This document shows, piece after piece, positions 20,546 to 31,724 of a stretch of 64,000 bases of DNA; position 1 is the stretch's first letter; the number at the start of each line of letters is the position of its first letter. This DNA comes from Pollenia angustigena. Its lineage: Eukaryota; Arthropoda; Insecta; Diptera; Polleniidae. The stretch lies in the NCBI GenBank assembly GCA_930367215.1, contig OV884059.1, positions 245,643,803-245,707,802 of the forward strand. The letters run 5' to 3'. The notes below the pieces were generated by a model that did no database searches, was not told where the DNA came from, and saw only the letters and a program-made list of their open reading frames with translations. The position numbers were made by a program, and so were the translations under genes.

Positions 20546-23158
20546 ATCGACTTCTCTACTCAAAAGGACAAAGAATATGTATCGCTCATTTACTTCAATA
20601 GTGTCGTAACTATAAAATTCATCTTTATATCTTTTTTAATTTCCCCGTTCAAAGAGAATGTTATAATTTCTAAGTGTTTAGAACATGTCACTATTTTAAT
20701 AATTTTTTTATAGGTTCTAACATAAATTTTGTTCAAATCCAACTATGTTTCTATTAACATGGAAGAAACTATGAAATCTACTTAGTGAATCCTTAAAAAG
20801 TAACATTTCAAGTGTAAAAATTATTGTTATTTTTAAGTAGACAATCATGTTAAGTAAAATATAAATTTTAATTAAAATCAACACCTCTTCTCAAACACCA
20901 ACAAATGTAACCATGAATATAAATAAGTCTTGAAACTTGTATTGACACTTGTTTGCTCCGGTCTTAAAATTTAAATGGAATTTTACAGCGAATTTCCAAA
21001 TCGATATCAGTATTCACTTGTATGAGTATGATGTATTGAATGGCGTAGATGTTTTCTGTACAAACATACGCGGGCTTCCAATCCTTTGGGTTTGAAATTT
21101 AAATGATCAATTTTAAATTTGTATGTTTGTACATATTTTGAGACTCGGCAGAGATTAAAAAAAAAAAGACAAAACTACAAGAGTACGTGGAGTAGGTAGA
21201 ATGTAGATTTAAGATATCTGTAGGATATTTTGTTCTTTTTACCTGTATTTTTGTTGTTGTTGTTGCTCTTTGATGTGATATGATACTTCAATGTTTTTCT
21301 TTTCTCAATACAATTCATTATTTATTTATTCATATTTAAATCACAACATGTGTGGTAGATGTATTCCTTCTTTTCTATACTCAAACTTACACTCACTCTT
21401 AAACAGACAATAAATTTATGGATATACGAATAATATCTACGCATTTCTTCTGTTGTTGTTCGTTTTCATTGTTTGTTTTTGAGTGGTATTTTAACGCAAG
21501 TCCTAAGAATTAATTTAAGAGTGGTATCTTTGTGCGGCCCATCCAAAGAAATACTGCTCGTTTGTTGTATAATTCTCGTACTTAAAGGGGTCGCGTTTAT
21601 CTATTTAAGTTTTTGTTTTCATTTTTACCTGTCTCTTAAACTACAATAACAATTATATCGTTAACAATATCGCTGGTATTTGTTGTCACTGCATATTTGT
21701 TTTTGGTGTCGATAACAATATTTATAGTAACACAAATCTGATAGAATAGCACTATGGGGAATAAAGATTTATTGTTATGTTGGTGTTTATTTAACCTAAT
21801 CACTATGGGTTTTGTTCGAAAGATATGTGTAATCTTAGTTTCTGAAATGTTTCCAATAATATCTATTATTAACGGAAATGATCCAGTTTTAAATAATAAT
21901 TTTTTTTTTTGACTTTCATAAAAGTTTTATTTTCAGACTAAAGGAAAATCCTCGTCAGCTCATTATTGGTTTGACCTACTGGCCATTTTTAAAACAAAAA
22001 TTGAGCTGGGTATGGCGTATACATATTTTAAATACCCCCTTTCGGAATCCAACATCTATTTTAAATCAACTTACATTTGTATTCAAAATTGAAATTTGAT
22101 GCATCATTGATTAAGTAGCATTAACAATCATCTACATTATTATTATAAACAAAATAATAATCATCTTAATTTTGACTCAAACTTTAAACAAGAGCTTATC
22201 ATTCTACTAAAAAATATTAAACTAATTTTACAACTTTTTAACAATCCAAAACATAAAATGTCAAAAAATCAAGAGCTCAAAATACATGAAACTGCATTCT
22301 TCGTGCAATATGATTTATGAAAATATTGCCATCTTTTTGTTGATGTTGAGTGATGAATTGAAAATTTGAAAAAAATAGTTTAATGTGTAGTTTATAGTCA
22401 CAAGCGCCTTACTCGTCCGTTCAACTTGCATTTAAAACAAAAACAAATTTCGTCTATCTGTCGGTCAGTTAAAATCACTCTCACTTTCAAATGACTCAAA
22501 AAAAGATAAATTTTGATATCAATTTTTTTTTAGTTCTCCTCAGCAGCTTGGAATTGAAATCCAGCAACATCGGTTCAGTAGGATAAGAGAATCCATATTT
22601 GAAACAAACATCCTAAAAAATTTATATTTTTGATACAAAAACTAACATTTAGTTAATGACAGAATGCAACGATTCTTTATTTTTACGGAATCGTAATGTA
22701 TGACTACAAAACACTTAATAACGCCTAAAAACGAGTAACAAATAATGCTATTGTAGTAAAATTTGGACGTACTGCTAAAATTCTTATAGATCGGTATTAA
22801 TTAAACATAGGCCTCGTAAAAAGAACACTAACAAACCGTAGCAAAAAATTCTATTCCAGTACAATTGGGTATGTATGTCGTACACATTTGTACTTAAATT
22901 TAGCATACTGAAATAAACTGTACTGGAAGGGTGACCAGCTTGTTAAAAAAATAAAGTGTAAAATTTGTGCACAAAGTTATGGTCAGCTTATATTTTTAAA
23001 TACAAAAATTCATTAAATAAATATGAAAAAAATATAATATCAATTATATCTGAAAGCGTAACTTTCTATTCTATAATTTGTATCCAAAATATTTGCTAAG
23101 AACAATTGAAAGCCTCGTAAAGCAATAGGATGTTCCTTTTTATTGCGTTATTCAAATA
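20546..23158. other. Long non-coding stretch
   Basis: It holds a TTG microsatellite near 21252-21267 and a small inverted pair (ATTCCAGTACA at 22853 with TGTACTGGAAG at about 22920). No convincing open frame or paired element ends were found. It is the longest stretch in the window without an identified repeat. Confidence 0.45.
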
Positions 23159-23160
23159 TA

Positions 23161-23546
23161 TCGATACCTTCCCATAAGAATGTATTAAGCGACATTTCTA
23201 AAATTGTGTAGGAAACGAAAAAAACGTCTCATTTAGTTATTTATTTTTCGGATTTTATTAAAAGGAACATATTTGGAAAGCGATTTTCTGAATACAAAAC
23301 ATATTTAAAAATGTGGCTTAGCATAATTTCTTTGGCGGATAATACAAATTACAGGGTGCAACATTATTCCAGTGAGAAAACTTTACGGTTGATATAATTT
23401 TATTTTCACTCTAGTTTCCTTTGCATCCATGATAGGGCAGCGAAACCCAGGCCAAAATGTGGCGCTTAACTTCTAGTATAGTTCCACATCAAAAAGTCAT
23501 TTTCGAAAAAAGTGTCGCTTAATACATTCTTATGGGAAGGTATCGA
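23161..23546. mobile_element. TA-flanked MITE, TAAGCGAC family, copy 2
   Basis: A 386-bp copy inverted relative to 3731-4115, with only a few substitutions. Both ends read TCGATACCTTCCCATAAGAA and TA flanks at 23159-23160 and 23547-23548. With its flanks each end forms a TATCGATA octamer. Confidence 0.9.
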
Positions 23547-23591
23547 TATATATTTTGGAATTATGAATTTAAAATATACAAAATTTTTTTA

Positions 23592-23929
23592 GAAACTGGA
23601 AATTATTTCCTTCCGAAGGTTACTTTATATTATATACAACATTTTTTCATATTTCGAATTTATTCTATGAGCTAAGTTTCAGTTACGTATTACATTACAT
23701 TCTGCTGGTGTCTAATAATTGTAAATTTTTTTGTACATAAAATATACCTCATTGCTTTCCAAAGGAAAGCTAAGGTAAAATGTAACAAGAAAATACAATA
23801 TAATATTCTGGTAGTGTATAAAGTCATTTCTGAAAAATTTAAGGAATAGAACTATTACAAAAAAGCTTTATAAAATACATAACTGAAATTTAGCTCATAG
23901 AATAAATTCGAAAAATGAAAAAATGTTAA
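23592..23929 (+). mobile_element. Hairpin repeat family H, copy C, with 16-bp direct repeats
   Basis: It starts GAAACTGGAAATTATTTCC, TTCCGAAGGTTACTTTA and ends AATGAAAAAATGTTAA. Long arms pair with each other (ATTTATTCTATGAGCTAA against its inverse near 23890-23915). Exact direct repeats ATACAAAATTTTTTTA at 23576-23591 and 23930-23945. Confidence 0.85.
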
Positions 23930-24348
23930 ATACAAAATTTTTTTATTAACACCAATAATGTCGTATTTTATGACATGAAGTTAAGTTTTCATGTTTGCAA
24001 GTAGTTTTATGTGTAAAAATATAATACAGTCGAACTTCTCTAAAGTGAACTTCTATACAATTAAGCTCTTATTATACTGAATTGATTTTAAAAACACTGT
24101 TTTTTTATTTAAATATTAGTTTATTTAATATGATCTCCCTAAAATGAATTTCCATACAGTGAATTTTTTTTACAATAAAATAAAATAAAGTTGAAAAAGA
24201 ACACATAAAAAATGTTCTTCAATTTTTTTCAATTAAACCATTAATCAAAAATGAAATCACTTTTAATTAAAAATCAGAATATACTTTTAATTTGTTACTA
24301 GTGCAAATTTAATTAATTTTTTAATTAATATCAAAACTTTAACAAACA

Positions 24349-24531
24349 GAAACTAGGAATTATTTCCTTCCGAAGGTTACTTTATATTATATTCAACATT
24401 TTTAATTTTTCGAATTTATTAATTTCTGAAAAATTTAAGGAATAGAACTTTTACAAAAAAGCTTTAGAAAATACATAACTGAAATTTAGCTCATAGAATA
24501 AATTCGAAAAATGAAAAATGTTGAATACCTA
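24349..24531 (+). mobile_element. Hairpin repeat family H, copy D, with 15-bp direct repeats
   Basis: It starts GAAACTAGGAATTATTTCC, TTCCGAAGGTTACTTTA; the right arm ends AATGAAAAATGTTGAATA. Direct repeats TAATATCAAAACTTT at 24326-24340 and 24532-24546. Eight bases (AACAAACA) separate the 5' direct repeat from the conserved start, so the duplication may be longer and partly mutated. Confidence 0.75.
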
Positions 24532-24641
24532 TAATATCAAAACTTTTTTAATTAAATTTTTTTTTTTTTGTGTTGTAACAAAAAACAGCTACAATTGATA
24601 ACTGCTGCATAGTAATAATAGTGTAATCCAAAATAAAACAC

Positions 24642-24736
24642 CTGGGGTCAAATAACGGCATTCGATATCGTTCGAAATTTCCGTTTAAATTTTATTGTAA
24701 TTTCGATTGATATCAAATGCCGTAATTTGGCCCCAG
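24642..24736. repeat. 95-bp near-perfect palindromic element
   Basis: CTGGGGTCAAATAACGGCAT, then TCGATATCGTTCGAAATT, pairs with its inverse ending GCCGTAATTTGGCCCCAG. The arms take up almost the whole length. A second, half-decayed copy is at 5578-5675. No target duplication could be read. Confidence 0.75.
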
Positions 24737-24839
24737 ATCATTTTGAATACAAGTGTAAAAATATAACTTCTTTATAATGAAGTGATTTTATGGCCTCATG
24801 CAGATTTATTATAGGGCAGTTCGACTGTATTGATATGTA

Positions 24840-25500
24840 TGTACCGGATCTTAAATCCTCTAGACGATTGCAATTGTAACTCGATAAATATTTTAATTAT
24901 GCATATTTTTATTCTACAAGTGTTTTGTTACTAGTAATTTTAACACGTGCTACTTACTGCATCATAAAATGTACATTTTTATTTAAAGCATTAAAAAAAA
25001 TACTTTTTATTACAGCGAAAACAAAAATCGAAGGCTTTCGTAGAAAATAAAAACAAAAAACAAAGAAATCTAAAACAACAGTTGTGATTTAAAACGTGAT
25101 TTTGAGCTGAAATTGAATGGAATTGAATTAATAAAAAAAATCAACAACTACTGGTAGCATTGTGTAGTACTTTGCTACCATGACGATTAAACTGAAATGA
25201 CACATAAATCACTTGCAAGCATTTTCCTCAAATCAATCACATGCCCAGTCATTAAGTAGCAAAATGAAAAGAAAACCCATATCGAATAAATTCAACTCAC
25301 AGATACTTGAACTCATACATACAAACATAAACATGTGTGTGCCTAAAACCCTTATCATTGTCCCCAAAAGACATAAATCAAACTTCATATTTAAAAATGT
25401 TTTTACAACCTACAGCACTAAATGTGGTGAATGAGGGTATTTAAAGTTTGGCTTTCCGTGTGCTTCGCCAAGAAAATTAATATAAGGCCCTAAACTTAAA
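24840..25500. other. AT-rich non-coding stretch
   Basis: The 73-codon frame at 25213-25434 has no recognised motif, no neighbouring exon and no clear splice signals. I do not support it as a gene. Nothing else is seen. Confidence 0.4.
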
Positions 25501-25501
25501 T

Positions 25502-25789
25502 GCAAAAGGCCCTAACAAACAAAAATTTTCATGTCGACTTCTTCATTGATTCTGATGTATTGCATTAAAACAAATGTCCAAAACAACATTTTGGAATCTT
25601 TTGACCAAAATTATGGATTTTACTAGCAAAACAAATGGCCCTATCTGCAAAACCTTATATGATAAATTACAAAGGGCTTAACTTAAAGTTTGCATAATAT
25701 GCAACATCGTCAATTGCCAAAACAACTGGTATTTTCTACAAAAAAAAAAGAAAAAAAAATTTTTTTAAATGTTAGATAGGGCCTTTTGC
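25502..25789. repeat. 288-bp inverted-repeat element, GCAAAAGGCCCTA ends
   Basis: GCAAAAGGCCCTAAC at the left pairs with TAGGGCCTTTTGC at the right. Related AAGGCCCTAAACTT and ATGGCCCTATCTGC and AAAGGGCTTAACTT motifs are scattered inside. Only about 13 bp of terminal match and no duplication, so moderate support. Confidence 0.5.
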
Positions 25790-26074
25790 GTGTTAGGTAA
25801 AGGTATACGTACGTATAAAAAATTGTATGATATTAAATTAACATGTTCTTCTTTTCCATGATGCTCTTATGTTATTGTTAATAAACAACAGTACCATCAT
25901 AAATAGTAAGCAAATTAATCGTAACATGTTCGAAGGAAATCATAATGTGGTTATGGATTTTTGATAATTGCCTAATTTAACCATAATAAGGTTGCCTGCG
26001 ACGACAATATGGTCAAAGTTAGAGGTGACCATATCGAAAAATGTGTTTTCTCTACTTGTAAAGAACCAATATTA

Positions 26075-26471
26075 AGGCTCAGTTAGTCCTTACTTTCTGT
26101 TTCTGTTCTGTTCCGTGCCGTTCTGTTACGAAATTGTAATAGTTACTTTTTCTGTAGCAACTTATCAGCCATTTATGACAAATTTATTAGTTTTGCACCG
26201 TCAATTGTTTTATTTCAATAACTTTAATGCACATACATTTCAAGAAATTAAATTTTACGAATTCTTAAAATTAAAAAACAGTTTATTTCAATAAAAATAT
26301 GTATTTTTTGTTATTTATTTTGCTGTCACTTACAATAACTTAACAAGTTTTTGATTTTAACAAACTGAACCGCAACAGAACAGAAAAACTTATCAATTTC
26401 ATAGGTGTTTTAATAACAAAAACAAATCAGCTGATCCGTAACAGAACCGAAAGTAAAGACTAATCTGCCTT
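26075..26471. mobile_element. TIR element, AAGGCNNAGTTAGTC ends
   Basis: Left AAGGCTCAGTTAGTCCTTAC, right reverse complement AAGGCAGATTAGTCTTTACT. The arms continue through TTTCTGTTCTGTT-type sequence (GTTCTGTTACG on both sides). TTA-like flanks on both sides suggest a PIF-type insertion, but the exact boundary is one base uncertain. Confidence 0.65.
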
Positions 26472-26479
26472 TTAATCTT

Positions 26480-28290
26480 ATTTTATATGTATCCTGGCAC
26501 CGTTACGCCAGTAACTAGATTCTCTTTTAAGCGGCCATGCATACGCAAAAAATTGTAGGGAATAATGATGTCACCATAAAATAATACTAAATTATACTAA
26601 TATTATTTAGAATCGCTATAAAATGTAGCACAAGTGGCATGTCAAAACATCTACCGAAAAACGCTTTAATATGCCCATAATCGTAATAAATTTGGCATAA
26701 GTTTCATATTATTTACTAGCAGTTACGGCTCTTAATTTTGTAAAGATCTGTTTCATAATTGACCATAGGTCCGATAAAAATCCCACTTCCGAACGCTTCT
26801 ACAAAAATCACAGAGGATAACGATATTAAAAAAGGATGAGTGCTTAAAAGCAACAAAAACAATTCAATTTATGTGTAACCCCTTGAATCAAGAAATATTT
26901 AAGTAGTGGCAGCACTTGTAAAATCATAATTTTCACAACTTCATTTCTGATTTATGTAAATTTAAAACGAACTACAATACAATTCTAGAAGCATGCTATT
27001 TATAAGGTCACCACTGTGTTTACATTAGCACGCAGGCAGAAAAATATTTAAAGTGTACTTTACAGCCAGACCCATTAATAACACTCATGTATGTATTTCT
27101 TTTAATGTTTAAAAACACACCCGCATTCTTGGCACAAGAATTTTAAAATAAAAACGTAAATAATTTTGTCATGGCACCCAGAAGAAAAACTAATTTTTCA
27201 AATATTTGTTTGCAAACTATTTTAAGCCGATCATTTGAAACGATATAGCAAAACTAAGCAATAATTGATAAACTTATCGTTTTATTTAAAGATCAGTCGC
27301 ATAAAAAACTTATCAAATTATTTTTAAGTGAGAAAGAAACTAAATAAATACACAAAAATATTCAACACTACATTTTTATAAACGTTATAATGGGATCTCA
27401 GAATTTTGTGTTGAAACACTAGACTTTGAAACTTTCATAATAAAATCATTATCTGTTCTAAATATGTATTAGAATCTATTGTAGCCTAATTGTTGCATAA
27501 TTGTTTAAAATTTTCATTTTGATCGCAGGCACTTGTATTAAGTTCAATTAAATTTTTGTTATTATTTTTACGAAAACTGGTTAAATAAATACAAGTCTAC
27601 ATTGTTATTATTATTATCATACTTATGTCTACTTGTACTACTTACGCAAACATACATATCTTTGTTTGTATGTTTGTTTTTATTTCAGACGCCTTCTTTC
27701 TTGGTCAGCGCTTTTTTTCTCTCGGGGTCTTTACTTCTTGTACGAGTTTCTATCTAATGGGCACTTTGTATGTAACTGGTTTTATTTTAGGTCTCCGTCT
27801 CTATTTACAAAACTTGTAAAGTCTCAAGAGTTTTATAGCTGGTGTTCGTTTAAAAAATTCATTAATTTGTTATTGATTGTGTGGGTAGTATTTCTGTTAT
27901 TTTATTTATTTTTTGGGCTCCTATAAGAACCTCAAATATTTGAAAATTGTGTTAAATATTTTTGAACCAGCACCTGTATAAAATGTTTTATTTCTAAAGT
28001 ATAAAATTTTACGATCTCTTTATTTTGAAGTTGTAAATTAAGCTTTTAAATGATTAAAAAAAGTCAACATAATTATAACCTTCACTACAGGTGGAAAGGG
28101 TGAAATATAAGTTTGTCATGCCGTTTGTAATTTGTACAATATTGATATTAGACTTTATAAAGTATGTACAGTGAGTCTCAAACATATTTAGCATATTTTT
28201 TAGTCAATAAAGCTTAAAAACATTCCAAAAAATAAAGTATGTACAAGTTTTTAAATTTTTGGGAAAATAGTCCATTTATTTCGTAGGTGA
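26480..28290. other. AT-rich non-coding stretch
   Basis: Two overlapping frames at 27625-27926 are hydrophobic low-complexity (Phe, Tyr, Leu) and lack recognised motifs. No repeat ends pair here. Confidence 0.4.
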
Positions 28291-28292
28291 TA

Positions 28293-28544
28293 TCGACCCC
28301 TTTGCGCGAAATTATCGTAATTGAAATTGAAGTTTTGAAATTGAGCTTTTGATGCAATCTTGTTCTACATTCAAAGAGACGTCACCTGACAAAATATTGT
28401 AGGCGAATTCAACTTCGTTGCTCCAAAAATTGAATGTATATTTTCATTTTGATATTGCAAGTGATAGCAGAGAAAAGCAGAAAAATGGCTGTTCTGTAAA
28501 ATTTGGTTTTTGTAACATACGATAATTTCGCGCAAAGGGGTCGA
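28293..28544. mobile_element. TA-flanked MITE, TCGACCCCTTTGCGCG ends
   Basis: TCGACCCCTTTGCGCGAAAT, then TATCGTA, is exactly inverted at the right. TA flanks at 28291-28292 and 28545-28546. Length 252 bp, no open frame. A TA duplication points to Tc1/mariner-type mobilisation. Confidence 0.85.
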
Positions 28545-29228
28545 TAATATGTGTTACAACGTAAATAAGAATATAAAATAACAAAAACTTGTACATAATT
28601 GCATGGCCTTTTTCTGACATTAAAACTATTTTTACCCTCTAAAGGCCAGTTTACACGGTAATACAATGTATTACGACATTTCAAAAAATGATGTAGAATG
28701 AGAAAAATCTTATCATGTAAAAGCAAAATGTATTGAGCAAGAGAGTATACCATTTTAGAAACTTATGTATTCTCATCACACCAGAGGTGTATTTAAACAG
28801 AGTATTGCAAAGGTTGTAGCATTTTTATACAATTACAAAAACAACTAAAATCAACTCAGGAAATTTTCATATTGTTTTTGTAAAAATTTAAAACTGTAAC
28901 CATCTGTTTTTTTGGGCGGGGTGCAATAACGCCTTAAGAAATAAGGCCTTTAAGCCTTTATTTCACTTTCAATTGAGAAATAAGACCTTTTTTGCGAAAA
29001 AGGCTTTACTGCTCAATTGAAAGTGAAATAAAGCCTTTATTGGAATTTAGCCAATGGTGCAATAAAGCCTTTATTTTATATTTTTTGATTCTTTTGTTAC
29101 ACTGTTCAATTTATCGATTTTTGTTGTTGTTGGTAGCAGCATTTCGACCGATTAGTAGTTCCAATATCTTTAAACCACTCCTAATAATACATATTGCTCA
29201 TAATGAACATGTAAGTATATATTTCCGG

Positions 29229-29560
29229 TGGCATGTCATAACGTCCATGAACATTGTGACACACGAATAGTGACATAATGTCCATGGACTTTATGCACTA
29301 CGTAGGAAAAAGCCACCTAAATCTTCACTTAATTCAGTTTTACTGCGTGGCGGCCTGCGGCCGCTCTTAGGGGTTTTCTCCTCCATGGGAAGCGGCAGGT
29401 GGCTTCGCTGAATACAGTTTTCCTGCGCGCGACTCATTATCAACCGTAGTGTGACGCGCGCAGGGAAACTTTATTCAGCGAAGCCACCTGCCGCGTCCCA
29501 TGGAGGAGAAAACCCCTAAGAGCGGCCGCAGGCCCCCACGCAGAAAAACTTTATAAAGCA
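29229..29560. mobile_element. Truncated relative of the 8894 element, innermost level
   Basis: It starts GGTGGCATGTCATAACGTCC, followed by the TGTGACA and GTGACATAATGTCC subterminal motifs seen at 8894-9010. The core is one unit (GGGGTTTTCTCCTCCATGGG, then GGCTTCGCTGAA) homologous to the 82-bp unit of that element, present as an inverted pair. The expected right terminus is missing, so this copy is truncated. Confidence 0.7.
29343..29543. repeat. GC-rich ~90-bp-arm hairpin
   Basis: The left arm CTGCGTGGCGGCCTGCGGCC, then GCTCTTAGGGG, runs to GCGCGCG near 29431. The right arm runs from CGCGCGC near 29454 to CACGCAG at 29543. The loop is about 22 bp with only a few mismatches. The arms are strongly GC-rich in otherwise AT-rich DNA. 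Confidence 0.9.
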
Positions 29561-30090
29561 AAGATTTTCAATATTGTTGCAGTTAAATTAACATTTGTTT
29601 TTTTTTAATTATTAATGTTCTATTATTTTTTGTTAATATGAAATTTTTTATAATTGTTCAATAAAATATAATAAGAATAAGAAATTTTATTGCTTCATTT
29701 AAAAAGAAATTTAAGTGTAATAACCCCTTTACGACTTTATTTCACTTTCAAAGTGCAATAAAACCTTTTTGGAAATAAAGGCCTTATTTCACTTTCCATT
29801 GAGAAATAAAGCCTTAAAGGCCTTATTTCTTAAGGCGTTATTGCATCCCGCCGTTTTTTTGTTATTATTTTTGATTTTACTTGTACCATCCGTGTAAACA
29901 TCAATTATACTTACAAACGATTTTTATTTTTTTCTTTTAAACACGTAGAGAATTTCATAATATTTTGATTCTACAAAGTCGTAATACATTGTATTACCGT
30001 GTAAACTGGCCTTAATTAATGCTTTTTAAAAATAACATCTTGCAAATATTGTTTAAAATTTTTAACATTTTTATGGGTTTGCTTGGTTTA

Positions 30091-30454
30091 AGCTCTGTTC
30101 ACAATCGGAGCAACAATTTCATTTTTTCTTTCCAAAGTATTTTATATATTTTCCTCTCATTTTTCGAACAAAAATGTATCTAAAATTTTTTTTTTAAAAT
30201 GTAACTAAAGTTGAGTCTACTCTAACTTCAGCAACAATTTGTATGAAATTGTTTCTGACGTTTAAAATAATTTTATTTAGTTTTGAATGAAAATTTTAAC
30301 AAAATGTTGAAAAAAAATAATAGTAAATGCATAATATTGTTGTGGATAAAATTTGAAAACGGTTTCTTAATGCAAAATGCGTGTGGTTGCAAAAGAAATT
30401 GTTGCTCTATTATGAACACCAAGTGAAAATGTTTTTTTGATTGTGAACGAAGCT
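30091..30454. mobile_element. PIF/Harbinger-like MITE, TTA target duplication
   Basis: Ends AGCTCTGTTCACAATC and, at right, AGCTTCGTTCACAATC (reverse complement). TTA flanks at 30088-30090 and 30455-30457. A GAGCAACAATTTC motif occurs near both ends and once inside (AGCAACAATTTGTATGAAAT). It has no transposase. The minus frame at 30273-30467 is chance. Confidence 0.8.
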
Positions 30455-30530
30455 TTATACGTTTCAATCGTATTTTCGTTCGAATAAAGTAAAATTTTCA
30501 AGGTATTTTGCTATCATGTATCTAAATCAA

Positions 30531-30824
30531 ATGTCGAAGGGAAATGGGCTTAGTTTTGCCGAGAGGTAAATCATCTTGCACCTGCATGACCAAGGTAAAA
30601 CAGTTTCTTTTACATTGAAAATGTTTGAAAAGTGTCGTCAAACAATAGAAAATATAACTAAGCGTGCAAAAGAACGTGGAAATATTGAAAATTTTGCACG
30701 AAATGGCCGTTTAAAATTGTTATCAGCCAGAAGAAATTTATCAACCAAAGGTTTTGACTTTTGGAAATCCGTAATATTAAGCGATGAAAGCAAATACAAT
30801 ATTTTTAGATGTGATATTTTTTAA
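30531..30824 (+). pseudogene. Tc1-like transposase remnant (IS630/Tc1/mariner)
   Basis: Read from an ATG at 30531, with an in-frame stop at codon 13. The N-terminal part has the MSKGNGLSFAER opening and a helix-turn-helix-like segment ending with a FARNGRLK phrase, as in the GRPRK-type hinge of Tc1 transposases. After a large internal deletion the frame continues into FWKSVILSDESKYNIF, the conserved block containing the second catalytic Asp of Tc1 DDE transposases. The whole is about 97 codons against about 340 usual. It cannot encode an active enzyme. Terminal repeats were not found, so the parent element is incomplete. Confidence 0.8.
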
Positions 30825-30949
30825 AAGCAAAATATTCTTCTAAGATCGCGGATAAAGAGTATAATAATTAAGATATTCTAAATGTTTTTTTAAATTTTAA
30901 TTCTTTGTCTTTCTCCTAATACGTTAATAAAAAGAAATTTTCAACAAGA

Positions 30950-31680
30950 AAAGTTTCTGAGTTAGAGTGGGTTAAAGTTTGACCTTTTGGCAATACAGGT
31001 GTTCTTTCTCATCCATTTGTCTAAACTTCTATCAAATAGGACTAACGTTGGTGCAAATTTCATTCAAATCGGAAGACATTGATTTAAAAATTGGGTCACT
31101 TCACATGGAATCCCCCATATATATATAGCTCGTCCTAATGATTAGCGAAGTGGATTTAACTATGTCCGTCTCTCCGTGTGAATGTTGAAATGGGTTTTCC
31201 GAAGACCCCAGAAATGGTAGAGACTATGTTCTTTTACATTTATGTCACATATACTCCGTTAAAGTTTGCTACTGAAATTCAGCCAGATTAGCCCATATAA
31301 AGCTAAGATAAAAGTTTCTAGACAACGGCAAGAGCCAACATTTCCAAAAAAGGTACAAGCATATTGGCTATCAATACACAACACCCGATAAAATGTAGGC
31401 GGGATTTGTGGAGTGGGCATGGCACTTCCGATACGAAGACATTGTAGATTTTTTGTATATCTGCCAAAATTTCCGAATTAGCAACAAACATCTTCGCATC
31501 CTTTCACAGCATCCAACAAAATGTGAGCAGGATTAGAGAAGTTGGCGTGGCACAAAATAGATCTATTTAAATCTTAAGAACAGTATTTATATAACTTTCT
31601 GTTCTTATCGCTCCATGGTAAAGGGTATATAAGATTTGACTTAGCCGATTATAGCGATCTTACTTGTTTTTTGAATCTAT
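30950..31680 (+). repeat. Dispersed family B, plus strand, with 3' terminus
   Basis: It contains the phrase CAAATTTCATTCAAATCGGA, a GGGTCACTTCACATGGAATC phrase and AAGTTGGCGTGGCACAAAAT; it ends GGTAAAGGGTATATAAGATT, then TTAGCCGATTATAGCGATCT, TACTTGTTTT. The last bases are the inverse of the family A start (CAAGTAAGA). The copy at 19920-20545 is inverted. No coding sequence is visible. Confidence 0.65.
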
Positions 31681-31724
31681 TTAATAATGTGTGTTAGTGG
31701 GTCTAAGACGGTGTAGTAAGTTAG

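Larger units (their letters stand above)
24027..24827. mobile_element. Pogo/Tigger-like non-autonomous element
   Basis: Ends CAGTCGAACTTCTCTAAAG (left) and the reverse complement of CAGTCGAACTGCCC (right) with TA at 24025-24026 and 24828-24829. CAGT termini with TA duplication and subterminal GTGAAC-type repeats (CTAAAGTGAACTTC, AAAATGAATTTCC) are characteristic of pogo/Tigger. No transposase remains. Two younger insertions sit inside: hairpin repeat copy D (24349) and a palindromic mini-element (24642). Confidence 0.8.
28915..29852. mobile_element. Middle element of the nest, GGCGGG ends, 9-bp duplication
   Basis: Ends GGCGGGGTGCAATAACGCC (left) and GGCGGGATGCAATAACGCC (right, reverse complement), continuing TTAAGAAATAAGGCCTTTA. 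Flanking duplication GTTTTTTTG at 28906-28914 and 29853-29861. The T run leaves 8 versus 9 bp open; 9 bp gives the best-matching ends. Repeated GAAATAAAGCCTTTATTTC motifs fill both arms. No open frame. Confidence 0.8.
28643..30012. mobile_element. Outer PIF/Harbinger-like MITE of a three-level nest
   Basis: Ends AGGCCAGTTTACACGGTAAT, continuing ACAATGTATTACGAC, inverted at 29970-30012. TAA flanks at 28640-28642 and 30013-30015. Removing the inner element and one 9-bp duplication leaves about 420 bp, a normal MITE size. A TWA duplication and the terminal motif support PIF/Harbinger. The minus-strand frame at 28409-28753 crosses its left edge and is chance. Confidence 0.85.

Noticed and set aside
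27625..27926. Two overlapping frames with hydrophobic stretches that might be a membrane protein
   Set aside because: Composition follows the T-rich DNA, the frames overlap each other, and no start context or neighbour supports either.
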